This document shows, piece by piece, positions 1 through 7,372 of a stretch of DNA of 10,125 bases; within the stretch, counting starts at the first letter, position 1; every line of letters starts with the position of its first letter. The notes under the pieces were generated by a model. The model was not told the origin of the DNA, did not search any database, and was given only the letters and a program-made list of their open reading frames with translations. A program made the translations under genes and the position numbers. Origin of the DNA: an uncultured Bacilli bacterium (GTDB taxonomy: Bacteria; Bacillota_I; Bacilli_A; RF39; UBA660); the NCBI GenBank assembly GCA_934101345.1, contig CAKOQV010000039.1, positions 1-10,125 of the forward strand, in the 5' to 3' direction.

Positions 1-5
1 TTCAT

Positions 6-12
6 CTCCTTT
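6..12 (-). promoter_or_regulatory. Shine-Dalgarno-like site for a minus-strand gene outside the window
   Basis: AAAGGAG on the minus strand at the left edge. An ATG at 5-3 follows with no spacer, which is too close for normal initiation, so the true start codon is probably a few bases beyond the window. It suggests that another minus-strand gene follows the thioredoxin-like gene. Confidence 0.35.
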
Positions 13-17
13 ACTAA

Positions 18-26
18 ATTATACCA
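18..26 (-). promoter_or_regulatory. Possible extended -10 promoter for a gene beyond the left edge
   Basis: Read on the minus strand, positions 26 to 18 give TGGTATAAT, a full extended -10 element (TGn plus a perfect TATAAT). No good -35 is seen at the usual distance, where the sequence lies inside the terminator hairpin, but extended -10 promoters can do without one. A Shine-Dalgarno-like AAAGGAG follows at 12-6, so the predicted transcript would start almost on the ribosome binding site and have a very short leader. The gene it would serve lies outside the window, so this is only a motif-based call. Confidence 0.35.
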
Positions 27-63
27 AAGAAAAAGTAAACACATCTTTTTTGTGTCTACTTTT
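26..63 (-). terminator. Rho-independent terminator of the thioredoxin-like gene
   Basis: Inverted repeat with arms 31-43 and 51-63 (13 bp) and a short loop at 44-50. Read on the minus strand every position pairs, with one G-U wobble at 56/38; read on the plus strand the same position is an A-C mismatch. The minus-strand reading also runs into a T-rich tract (TTTTTCTTT, 34-26). Both facts orient the terminator to the minus strand, 16 bp past the stop codon of the thioredoxin-like gene. Confidence 0.75.
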
Positions 64-78
64 ATTTTACAACTTCAC

Positions 79-519
79 TTATTTAATAAAGCCATTCTTT
101 TTAAATTTATCTATAGTTCTTTCTATGGATATATCTCCTTCGATTCTAGTAGCAGTAGTTTTTTCTTTACCATCTTTAAAGAATATTGTTGTAGGAGTTC
201 CACCATCAAAACTAAACTTATCTTTAAATTCATCATAGTCATTATCATTAAATTTATCAACATCAGTATAATATATTTTAATATCATAATCATTAGATAT
301 TTTTTTTAATTTAGGTTTATAAGATTTACAATGAGTACATTCACTCGCAGATACACATAATATAAAACTCTCTTTATTATCAACTTTTTCCAATATTTCA
401 TTATAATTAAGTTTAATAAAATTCCTGCTACCAGAATATATACTATACCAAACAATAACCCCAATAATAATAGCAATAAGTATAATACCACTAATAACCA
501 AATAATTTTTCTTTTTCAT
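79..519 (-). CDS. Membrane-anchored thioredoxin/DsbA-like protein
   Basis: Predicted 146-aa thiol-disulfide oxidoreductase held in the membrane by one N-terminal helix (about residues 7-27, after a KKK start), with the thioredoxin domain outside. The active site is C61-T-H-C64, preceded by a hydrophobic strand (SFILCVSAS). The cis-proline loop is seen at T108-P109, followed by the strand TTIFFKDG. A His before the second Cys recalls the oxidising CPHC of DsbA more than the CGPC of thioredoxin, but the true activity, oxidising or reducing, cannot be read from this. I chose the ATG at 519 because a GGTGAT Shine-Dalgarno lies about 7-9 bp upstream; a TTG at 534 would extend it by five residues but has no such site. 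It is transcribed away from the exported Cys-rich proteins of the pilus cluster, which are plausible substrates (inference). Confidence 0.85.
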   Translation of the reverse strand: MKKKNYLVISGIILIAIIIGVIVWYSIYSGSRNFIKLNYNEILEKVDNKESFILCVSASECTHCKSYKPKLKKISNDYDIKIYYTDVDKFNDNDYDEFKDKFSFDGGTPTTIFFKDGKEKTTATRIEGDISIERTIDKFKKNGFIK

Positions 520-580
520 CTTTAAAATCACCAATACAATAATATCACTTTTTCAAGAAAAATGCAAAAACTGCTTTTAT

Positions 581-609
581 TTTAAACAAAAAAATGATAT
601 CATTATATA
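581..609 (+). promoter_or_regulatory. Candidate promoter of the pilus cluster, with a palindrome in the spacer
   Basis: TTTAAA (581-586) and TATATA (604-609) lie 17 bp apart, with partial matches to sigma-A -35 and -10 boxes. The transcript would start near 616 and give a leader of about 20 bases before the ATG at 638, which has GAGGAG at 625-630. A 12-bp perfect palindrome, AATGATATCATT (593-604), sits between the boxes and touches the -10, a typical place for an operator. In DNA this AT-rich, box matches are common, so the call is moderate. Confidence 0.4.
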
Positions 610-637
610 TAGAATAGAGTAAGAGAGGAGTACTTAT

Positions 638-1327
638 ATGAAAAAAATAAAATATATATTATTTACTATTTTAATATTAATATTAAGTACTCTATCAGTA
701 TATGCTGAATGTACTAAAGAAGAACTAAATACCCTAAAACAAGAAGCTAATAAAATAAAAGTAACATATAAACATTTAGGAGCTATTAAAGATGGTGAGG
801 ATATAGTTTATAATAGATTTAGAATAACTATTAGAAATGTTAATGATGATTTAAAAGTTTATATACCAGCATATGAGACAGAACTAAAAAAAGAAAATGA
901 TGTCATGGAATATGAATTAGGAACTGGAAATTGGTCATTAGATATTTATTCAGATAAATGTGAAAAAATGATCCGAAGCATAAGTTTTAGGTTACCAACA
1001 TTTAATGAATATTCGCTAGACCCATTATGCAAAGGAATAGATGGTGATGATTTTAAATTGTGTGGCAAATATTTAGAATACCAAGTTAGTTATGATACAT
1101 TCAAGAAAAAAGTAGAAGAATATAGAAACACGCATAATATTAAAGAAAATACAGAAGATAACACTACTAAAGAAGATAATATAACAATAAAAAAAATTTT
1201 AAATGAATTACTAAAATATGTTACTGATTATCAAATCTATATTATAGTAGTACTAGGCATAATATTATTAATATTAATAGTATTAATTATTATTCAGAAG
1301 AAAAAGAAAAGGGGTGTTTTAGAATGA
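638..1327 (+). CDS. Exported, C-terminally anchored protein with four cysteines (unknown function)
   Basis: A 229-aa protein I cannot assign to a named family. Residues 1-23 form a Sec signal peptide (KK, hydrophobic core, then VYA) with a likely signal peptidase I cut before E24-C25. The external part (24-198) carries C25, C108, C131 and C142, an even number that could make two disulfides, and its beta-rich middle (about 55-120) would suit an Ig-like fold. A charged Asn/Glu/Thr linker (about 165-185) leads to a C-terminal membrane helix (199-219) and a KKKKR stop-transfer tail, so it is type I with the bulk outside. It opens the cluster, with a GAGGAG site 7 bp before the ATG, and overlaps the next gene by 4 bp (ATGA). 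It may be a surface or accessory component of the pilus machine; this is inferred from position only. Confidence 0.85.
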   Translation: MKKIKYILFTILILILSTLSVYAECTKEELNTLKQEANKIKVTYKHLGAIKDGEDIVYNRFRITIRNVNDDLKVYIPAYETELKKENDVMEYELGTGNWSLDIYSDKCEKMIRSISFRLPTFNEYSLDPLCKGIDGDDFKLCGKYLEYQVSYDTFKKKVEEYRNTHNIKENTEDNTTKEDNITIKKILNELLKYVTDYQIYIIVVLGIILLILIVLIIIQKKKKRGVLE

Positions 1328-3411
1328 AAAAACACTTCATAAAAATGTTTTTAATATCATTAGCACTATTTATGGTAAATATATCAAATGTAAAAGCTTC
1401 ATGTGGTGATCTAATATATGATGTATTAGATTTGAAAATAACAAGCGAAAAGATAATTATAGATGGTTGGGCCTTAATTCATTTAACAAATAATAATAAA
1501 AACACCAATCCACAAATAAAAATTAATTTATGTAAATCAGAAAATAACTGTTATTTTACAGAAGGTGAAGGAATAGTAAATGGAAGTGGCTTTGATTTTA
1601 CAAATACATTAATATATAATAACAAGAAAGAATATGATTATAAAAGTATAGGATTTCAAACGACCATTGAATTAAATAAATTGGCCGATAAATTTAGTGA
1701 ACCAGAAAAACAGAATTTATATTTTACAATAGCTGCTACAAATGATGATTACAATTTAAGATATAACAATTGTAAAGGAACAGAAATATTTAATGAAATG
1801 GTAAAAACAAATCATAATAAAGAAGAAAATGGAAAAAAATGGGTAGAAGAAAAACTAAATGTACTAGACGAAGTAATCACAAACACAAATGATAGCAATT
1901 TTATTAAAGTAACAGCTACAGGTACTAAGACATTATTATTTACAGGATGGCATGCAGTTGTTAAAGGAGAAAGAAATCCAACTCAAATTGGATGGGGGCA
2001 AATATATAAATATAATGGAAAAAATAAAGATAACATATTGAAATATAATCAAAATTCGAAAGATACTAATCCAGGAGAATATATAATTAAAGCTTCAAAA
2101 ACTACAAAACAATTTTTTTCTATATCAGATCAAAGTTTTAAATATTATACATGTGCTAATTACGACTCAAATAATACTGAAATAGAGAACTATAAATATT
2201 TTAACATAAAGGAATATCAAACTGGTTCTGCCGGCAATGGTGCTCCATTGGGATTTTGTGAAAACTATCCATGTAGAAAGGTTATAAATCCATTAACATC
2301 CGATGAATTTCCTAATATATGTAGTGGGGAGATTAATATAGAATCCAAGCAGCCAATTACTCGAGCAAAAGTTTATGGAGTAACGACTTTAACGATAAAA
2401 ATTAAAAGTGACAAAAAATGTGAAGTATCAAAACAAAGTACTGATCCTATGGAATGTAACAAATGGAAAGATTTATCTTCTGAATGCAAAGAATTAACAG
2501 TAAGAAATAACAACTCAAGTGCAGTAGTTAAAATAGAACAAAATGGATATATATCAAATATATTTAAATCTAATTTAGTAAATAATGACACAAATTATAA
2601 TGCAAATAGTTATGATGGTGGATGGTTTAAATATGGAATAACATATTATAATGAAGTTAGCTGGAATATTGGTAATTTATCTCAAGGTAATGTTGAAGAA
2701 ATTGAATCCGCTATGAAAAGTAGATTAAAAAGTATTCAAGAATTTAAAGATGGATTAAATCTAACAATAACTGGACTAGAAGAAATAACTGGTAATAAGC
2801 TGATTAAAAATTGTAGTGAATCTGGTTCATTTAAAAATGATAATAAAAATGATAATAAATTAATAACGGTATGTACATTCTTTTTACCAAGTTCAGTATT
2901 AGAAAACTTTAATGGTACAGTTAAATATTTAGAAGATGAAAATAAGGCTAATATAAATAATAAATACTATATACCATTAAATGAAAAAGAACATAGTATA
3001 AAAGTAACACTAGAAAACTTAAGTAGACTAAATGATGAGGAAGCTAAGGCAGATTCACAAAATAAAAATGAACCATGGACTGGTACATGGACTATTGGTA
3101 CAGAATGTTCATTAAAGGTAACTAATAGATTATATGAAAATGGTAAGTATAAATTTATTTATAGACCTATAAATTTAAATAATCCATTTCCTAATAGATC
3201 TCCAGGAGTCAATTGGTATACTTGGTATATAACTGAAGGAAATAAAGATAGGAAGACACTTGAAGATTCATATAAGAAACCAGAATATTATACAGAATTA
3301 GATAATAGAACAATAAGTACAATAAAAGAATACAATAAAAATCATAACTATTTTAGTAAAGTGGATAAAAATTTCTTTAGGAACTATATTAAAGAAGGTG
3401 GTAATTCATGA
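1324..3411 (+). CDS. Large secreted cysteine-rich protein (unknown function)
   Basis: A 695-aa protein with an N-terminal signal peptide (KK start, core about 7-19, likely cut after V23-K24-A25) and no other membrane helix or LPxTG-type sorting motif. The mature part contains 14 cysteines (27, 70, 76, 150, 277, 312, 317, 333, 366, 378, 388, 497, 517, 595), consistent with several disulfides outside the cell. It is rich in Asn, Lys, Thr and Tyr, with many short beta-prone stretches, so a multi-domain beta protein is likely. The region 585-640 is rich in aromatics (several Trp and Tyr). I recognise no enzymatic motif. It starts inside the stop of the previous gene and ends inside the start of the next one (4-bp ATGA overlaps at both ends), so it is translated with the cluster. 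An adhesin-like or pilus-tip role is possible but unproven. Confidence 0.85.
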   Translation: MKKHFIKMFLISLALFMVNISNVKASCGDLIYDVLDLKITSEKIIIDGWALIHLTNNNKNTNPQIKINLCKSENNCYFTEGEGIVNGSGFDFTNTLIYNNKKEYDYKSIGFQTTIELNKLADKFSEPEKQNLYFTIAATNDDYNLRYNNCKGTEIFNEMVKTNHNKEENGKKWVEEKLNVLDEVITNTNDSNFIKVTATGTKTLLFTGWHAVVKGERNPTQIGWGQIYKYNGKNKDNILKYNQNSKDTNPGEYIIKASKTTKQFFSISDQSFKYYTCANYDSNNTEIENYKYFNIKEYQTGSAGNGAPLGFCENYPCRKVINPLTSDEFPNICSGEINIESKQPITRAKVYGVTTLTIKIKSDKKCEVSKQSTDPMECNKWKDLSSECKELTVRNNNSSAVVKIEQNGYISNIFKSNLVNNDTNYNANSYDGGWFKYGITYYNEVSWNIGNLSQGNVEEIESAMKSRLKSIQEFKDGLNLTITGLEEITGNKLIKNCSESGSFKNDNKNDNKLITVCTFFLPSSVLENFNGTVKYLEDENKANINNKYYIPLNEKEHSIKVTLENLSRLNDEEAKADSQNKNEPWTGTWTIGTECSLKVTNRLYENGKYKFIYRPINLNNPFPNRSPGVNWYTWYITEGNKDRKTLEDSYKKPEYYTELDNRTISTIKEYNKNHNYFSKVDKNFFRNYIKEGGNS

Positions 3412-4286
3412 AATGGTCATTTGCTAGTGTTGGATTAATTGTATTTGGGTTAATCGGATTAACCATAATAATACTATTTCAAAATATAACTACAAATAAC
3501 GAAAATGATTACTATCTACTTAAAGAAGTAACCGAAGCCTCTATGATAGATGCCATTGATATGGATTATTATAGACAAACAGGAGAATTAAAAATAATTA
3601 AAAATAAATTTGTAGAAAGTTTTACCAGAAGATTTGCTGAATCAACAGTATTTGCAAGTAGTAATTATACAATAAATTATTTTGATATTATGGAAACCCC
3701 ACCTAAAGCAACAGTATCAATAAATACTGGAATAGGAGAGTATACTATCTATCAAGATACATCAGATTATCATGTAGCTAATACTTTAAGTGCAATATTA
3801 GAGTATTATGGTGAAGAAGAATCAACAATAGGAGAAAATCGAAAAGATGGAACTCCTCTTGTAGAAAAGAAATTTACTAAAACTTATTATTCAATGCCTT
3901 CTAGTAGTTCAGGTAACTATTCAGTAACAGAGCCTATTAATTTACCAGATGAACTAAAACATAGCAATATATCTGATGTAAAAATATCTAATGTAAAGTT
4001 TGCTGGCAATGTTGATAGTCAAGAAGAATTACTATATGCTTTGTTAAATAGAGAAATAGATTGGACAAATACAAATGATAATAATGCTACAAAATATGAT
4101 AAATTAAGTATTGGTGAAATTAAAAAAATAAATAATATAGAAATTGATCAATGTAGTAGTTATGATGACATTAGTACTTCTTCTCCTTATTGCATAAAAT
4201 GGACAGGAGTAGGAGAGGAAAAAGGAACAGCAGCAATAAAACTTAAAATAACATGGAGTTATAAAGAATATGAATATGCAGAATAA
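3408..4286 (+). CDS. Bitopic protein with pilin-like topology (unknown function)
   Basis: A 292-aa protein with a single N-terminal membrane helix (about residues 6-25) and an external domain. Directly after the helix comes a polar, helix-prone stretch (about 30-75) with small and acidic residues (EVTEASMIDAIDMDYYR), then a beta-rich part (85-125), a Ser/Pro-containing linker (about 162-180) and a C-terminal domain with a Cys pair, C249 and C262. A short N-terminal tail, membrane helix, amphipathic continuation and globular end form the lollipop layout of TadE/TadG-like minor pilins, but no clear prepilin cleavage motif is present. From memory, similar proteins of uncultured Bacilli may carry a DUF label (perhaps DUF5411); I could not check this. 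It overlaps the preceding gene by 4 bp and is followed after 29 bp by the CpaB-like gene. Confidence 0.8.
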   Translation: MKWSFASVGLIVFGLIGLTIIILFQNITTNNENDYYLLKEVTEASMIDAIDMDYYRQTGELKIIKNKFVESFTRRFAESTVFASSNYTINYFDIMETPPKATVSINTGIGEYTIYQDTSDYHVANTLSAILEYYGEEESTIGENRKDGTPLVEKKFTKTYYSMPSSSSGNYSVTEPINLPDELKHSNISDVKISNVKFAGNVDSQEELLYALLNREIDWTNTNDNNATKYDKLSIGEIKKINNIEIDQCSSYDDISTSSPYCIKWTGVGEEKGTAAIKLKITWSYKEYEYAE

Positions 4287-4315
4287 CAAAAATTATTTAA
4301 AAGGAGGAAGATATT

Positions 4316-5161
4316 ATGAATAATTTAAAAGCTTCAATGAAGAAATTTTTAGGTAACAAAAATACAGTTACCATACTAGGGGTAATATTATGTTTAGTAA
4401 TATTATATATTGGTTATAATTATAGAATAAATTCAAAAGTAGAGTTAGTTGCAGTACCTTATGCTAAACAAACAATACAGCCAAGAACATATATAACAGA
4501 TGATATGATAGGTACTATGAATGTTCCTAAATCATTTTTAGTAGGTAATTATTATACAACTACTAAAAGTATCGTAGGAAAATATTCTAATTATAATACT
4601 ATGATAGCTAAAGGAAGTTTATTCTATACAGATTTAGTAGTAGAAGAAAAAGACTTACCAGATTCAGCTTTTTCAGAAGTACCAGAAGGATATACAGTAA
4701 TAAATTATCCTGTTACAATAGCTAGTACATATGCTAATTCAATGGCACCCGGTAGTCATATTAATATCTATTACAAATCACTAAATGATGATGGAGAAGT
4801 TATGTTTGGTAAATTCATTAGTAATATTGAAGTACTAGATGTTAAAGATTCATCAGGTAGACATGTATTTGAAAATAGTGATGAAGCAAGAACACCAGCT
4901 TATATGTTATTTGCTGTACCAGAAGAAACCCACTTATTATTAAGAAAAGCATTATATCTAACAGATTATGATGTAGAATTATTACTAATACCAAATACTG
5001 CAACATTATCTGAAGAACAAAAGGTAACAGTAAGTAGTCTACAAATAGAAGAATTCATAAATTCTAAGACAGCATTTGTATCAGTAGATGATCTACCACA
5101 AGTAAGTGATAATGTAACAGAAGATACAAGTGATACAAATAGTACAAATAATAATGGATAA
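4316..5161 (+). CDS. cpaB: CpaB/RcpC-like pilus assembly protein (SAF domain)
   Basis: A 281-aa protein with an N-terminal membrane helix (about 18-34) and an external part. Residues 43-108 fit a SAF domain as in CpaB/RcpC: a first strand (VELVAVPYA), I54-x-P56 with R57, T61-D62-D63-M64-I65, then I86-x-G88-K89 and I97-x-K99-G100 before the last strand. Residues about 123-226 match the following CpaB/RcpC-type beta domain (EVPEGYTVINYPV, later APGSHINIYY). The tail from about 260 is Asp/Ser/Thr/Asn-rich and probably disordered. In Tad systems this protein is an extracytoplasmic scaffold, in Gram-negatives tied to the secretin; no secretin gene is present here, so its partner in a single-membrane cell is unclear. 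AAGGAGG at 4301-4307 sets the start at 4316. The CpaF gene begins 11 bp after its stop. Confidence 0.85.
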   Translation: MNNLKASMKKFLGNKNTVTILGVILCLVILYIGYNYRINSKVELVAVPYAKQTIQPRTYITDDMIGTMNVPKSFLVGNYYTTTKSIVGKYSNYNTMIAKGSLFYTDLVVEEKDLPDSAFSEVPEGYTVINYPVTIASTYANSMAPGSHINIYYKSLNDDGEVMFGKFISNIEVLDVKDSSGRHVFENSDEARTPAYMLFAVPEETHLLLRKALYLTDYDVELLLIPNTATLSEEQKVTVSSLQIEEFINSKTAFVSVDDLPQVSDNVTEDTSDTNSTNNNG

Positions 5162-5172
5162 GGAGGTGTAAC

Positions 5173-6465
5173 ATGGACAATCAATTTAGTCAAATAGATT
5201 TTGGTCCATTAAAACAATTTCTTGATAATGATGATATAACCGATATATCTTATGACAATGGAGGACAAGTATGGTTAAAATCATTATCTAAAGGAGTATA
5301 TAGAGTAGAAAATACTGGAATAGATAATGCTTTAATGGAAAAGATAGCCTTTCAGTGTGCTAATTCAATGGGTAAATCATTTAATATGGCTAATCCTTTT
5401 CTAGATGCTGAATCAGCAGAATTAAGAATGAACTTTGTACATGATTCTATAGCTAAAAATGGCATAGCAGTATTAATAAGAAAGACTCCTGCTAAAATAA
5501 GATTACAAAAAGATAAAATAATAGCAGAAGATTATATAAGATTAAATATTCATGACTTTCTACTTAAATGTGTTGAAGGACATTGTAATATCATGGTAAG
5601 TGGAGAAACAGGTAGTGGTAAAACAGAGTTCATAAAGTATCTAGCAGCTCATACTAAAGAAAACGAAAAAATAATAACAATCGAAGACACATTAGAGTTA
5701 CACTTAGATAAAATATTTCCACATAGAGATATAATAGCTATGAAAACGAATAATATAGCATCATATTCAGATGTACTAGTAACATGTATGAGACAAAATC
5801 CTAGATGGATATTACTATCCGAGGTAAGAAGTGCAGAAGCCGTAATGGCTGTTAGAAACTCAATATCATCAGGACATAATATTTTATCAACAATTCATGC
5901 TGATAAAGCAGAATCAATTCCAAGTAGAATGTATAGCCTACTAGAAACAAATCAAGATATAGATCAGTTTCTAAAGACAATACATAGATATGTTCAATTA
6001 GGAGTACATATAAAAGGTTATTATAGTACTAAATATAATGCTTTTCATAGAGAAGTAGCAGAAGTAGTAGAATTCTATGTTACAGATGATAATAAAGCAG
6101 AATATAAAATACTATATAAAAAGACTCCTGATGGAAAAGAAACAACTGCTAATCCATCTAAATATTTAATTTCTTACCTAGAAAGCCAAGGAGTAATAAT
6201 GCCTCCAGATATTTTAGTAAAAGAAGAGTTTACTAGTAGTGAAAATAATGATATAATTAATAAAGATAAAGTAGGAGAGTTTGTAGTAGATCATAGTCTA
6301 TATACAGAAAATAGTAGTACTATACCAAGTAATAATACGGTAAATACTATGAATACTAATAATATATCATCTCAAAGTAGTATACCAAATATTTATGCTT
6401 CAGCACCAAGTACTCCAAGTAGCATAAATATTGCAAATATAAATAGTAATCAAAATATAAGTTAA
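5173..6465 (+). CDS. cpaF: CpaF/TadA-type secretion ATPase
   Basis: A 430-aa hexameric type II/IV secretion ATPase, the cytoplasmic motor of Tad pili. Visible motifs are Walker A GETGSGKT (144-151), an Asp box ITIEDTLEL (168-176), a Walker B-like WILLSEVRS (212-220) with catalytic E217, and a His box STIHAD (239-244). R207-Q-N-P-R211 stands where CpaF relatives have an Arg-Pro-Asp-Arg type sequence before Walker B. The N-terminal domain (1-115) is short compared with many CpaF proteins. The C-terminal 80 residues (from about 350) are a low-complexity Asn/Ser/Thr/Pro tail not needed for the fold. AGGAGGTG at 5161-5168 lies only 4 bp before the ATG. CpaB upstream and two platform proteins downstream support a Tad machine rather than a ComG or conjugation ATPase. 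Confidence 0.95.
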   Translation: MDNQFSQIDFGPLKQFLDNDDITDISYDNGGQVWLKSLSKGVYRVENTGIDNALMEKIAFQCANSMGKSFNMANPFLDAESAELRMNFVHDSIAKNGIAVLIRKTPAKIRLQKDKIIAEDYIRLNIHDFLLKCVEGHCNIMVSGETGSGKTEFIKYLAAHTKENEKIITIEDTLELHLDKIFPHRDIIAMKTNNIASYSDVLVTCMRQNPRWILLSEVRSAEAVMAVRNSISSGHNILSTIHADKAESIPSRMYSLLETNQDIDQFLKTIHRYVQLGVHIKGYYSTKYNAFHREVAEVVEFYVTDDNKAEYKILYKKTPDGKETTANPSKYLISYLESQGVIMPPDILVKEEFTSSENNDIINKDKVGEFVVDHSLYTENSSTIPSNNTVNTMNTNNISSQSSIPNIYASAPSTPSSINIANINSNQNIS

Positions 6466-6478
6466 GGTGGTGATAGAA

Positions 6479-7372
6479 GTGGAAATCATCCTAATAGGTT
6501 TAATAATAATATTTATAGTATCTTATCGTACTAAACAAGGAGAATCAGTATATAAATTCATCTCACAGCAGGCTGTAAATACTTATAAAAAATTAGAACC
6601 ATACTCATTTAAAATAATGAGAGAAAAAGTAAAAGAACTAGGATTAGAATATACTCCAAGACAATATTTATTCCAAATAATAGCCTTTGCTGGACTAGCA
6701 GGAGGAATAAGTTATCTATACTTCTATAACATAATAATATCATTAGTATATATCATAATAGCAGTATCTTTCATTCCATATATAACATATTTAAGATGTA
6801 AAAGACAATATAGTGAATATATCTTTGAACAAGTACAAGTATATTGTACCAATACTATAATGGAATTTGCTACTACTCAGGCTTTTGTTAAGTCACTTGA
6901 AGGAGTAGTAGAGTCAGGAATACTTGAAGAACCACTTTTATCTGATGTAAAAACAATGATAGCCTTATCTTATGAAAAAGGAGATGTTTATGATTCCATA
7001 AAATATATGGATACCAAGTATCCATACTATATGGTAAAAAATATGCATCAATTATTCCTCCAAGTAACCAAAGAAGGTGCCAAAGATACCGCTGAAACAT
7101 TTGAAAATATGTTATCAGATATAGATATCTTAGTAGAAGGAGTATATCGAGATAGAACCGATAGAGCAAACTTCCATAAACAGTTCCTAACATTTGGAGT
7201 AGCACTATATGGTATGGTAGCTCTTATCCAAATACTAATAGGACAAGAAACATATATATCTATGATTGATAATACATTAATTCGAATATTAATACATGGT
7301 ATTGTCTTAATAAATAGTTATTTTCTTCTATCAGGAGAAAAATATTATAACGAGAATGTAGGTGCCGAATAA
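6479..7372 (+). CDS. tadB: TadB-like inner platform protein (T2SSF domain)
   Basis: A 297-aa polytopic membrane protein of the type II secretion F family, the platform on which the CpaF ATPase acts. Membrane helices lie at about 2-16, 65-83, 84-105, 236-255 and 268-286; the cytoplasmic T2SSF-type helical domain lies between (about 113-225), with a typical FVKSLEGVVESGILEEPL helix and the TKEGAKDTAETFENML region. Start choice: three in-frame GTGs occur (6467, 6470, 6479). The last has AAGGTGG (6464-6470) 8 bp upstream, whereas the first two lie inside that Shine-Dalgarno, so 6479 is preferred. It starts 13 bp after the ATPase gene and shares one base with the next gene (TAATG). Calling it TadB rather than TadC rests on gene order. 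Confidence 0.85.
   Translation: MEIILIGLIIIFIVSYRTKQGESVYKFISQQAVNTYKKLEPYSFKIMREKVKELGLEYTPRQYLFQIIAFAGLAGGISYLYFYNIIISLVYIIIAVSFIPYITYLRCKRQYSEYIFEQVQVYCTNTIMEFATTQAFVKSLEGVVESGILEEPLLSDVKTMIALSYEKGDVYDSIKYMDTKYPYYMVKNMHQLFLQVTKEGAKDTAETFENMLSDIDILVEGVYRDRTDRANFHKQFLTFGVALYGMVALIQILIGQETYISMIDNTLIRILIHGIVLINSYFLLSGEKYYNENVGAE

Noticed and set aside
50..309. Two overlapping plus-strand open frames near the left edge
   Set aside because: Both are antisense to the thioredoxin-like gene, start inside its terminator hairpin and give low-complexity Phe/Ile-rich translations without family features.
517..534. TTG at 534 as start of the thioredoxin-like gene
   Set aside because: The GGTGAT site lies inside this extension and is correctly spaced for the ATG at 519, which also gives a typical KKK-plus-membrane-helix N-terminus.
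1390..1410. Lipoprotein signal (K-A-S-C) in the 695-aa protein
   Set aside because: The -3 position is Lys instead of a Leu/Val/Ile-type residue and the hydrophobic core ends several residues earlier, so signal peptidase I processing is more likely.
1322..3411. TGA read as Trp (mycoplasma code)
   Set aside because: TGA ends two genes at ATGA overlaps exactly where the next gene's start and signal or membrane helix begin, and Trp is encoded by TGG throughout.
6467..6481. GTG at 6467 or 6470 as start of the TadB-like gene
   Set aside because: These codons form part of the AAGGTGG Shine-Dalgarno that fits the GTG at 6479.
6888..7205. Minus-strand open frame of 105 codons
   Set aside because: It is antisense to the TadB-like gene, whose translation shows clear T2SSF features; the Leu/Tyr-rich antisense product is what an AT-rich membrane-protein gene gives in shadow.
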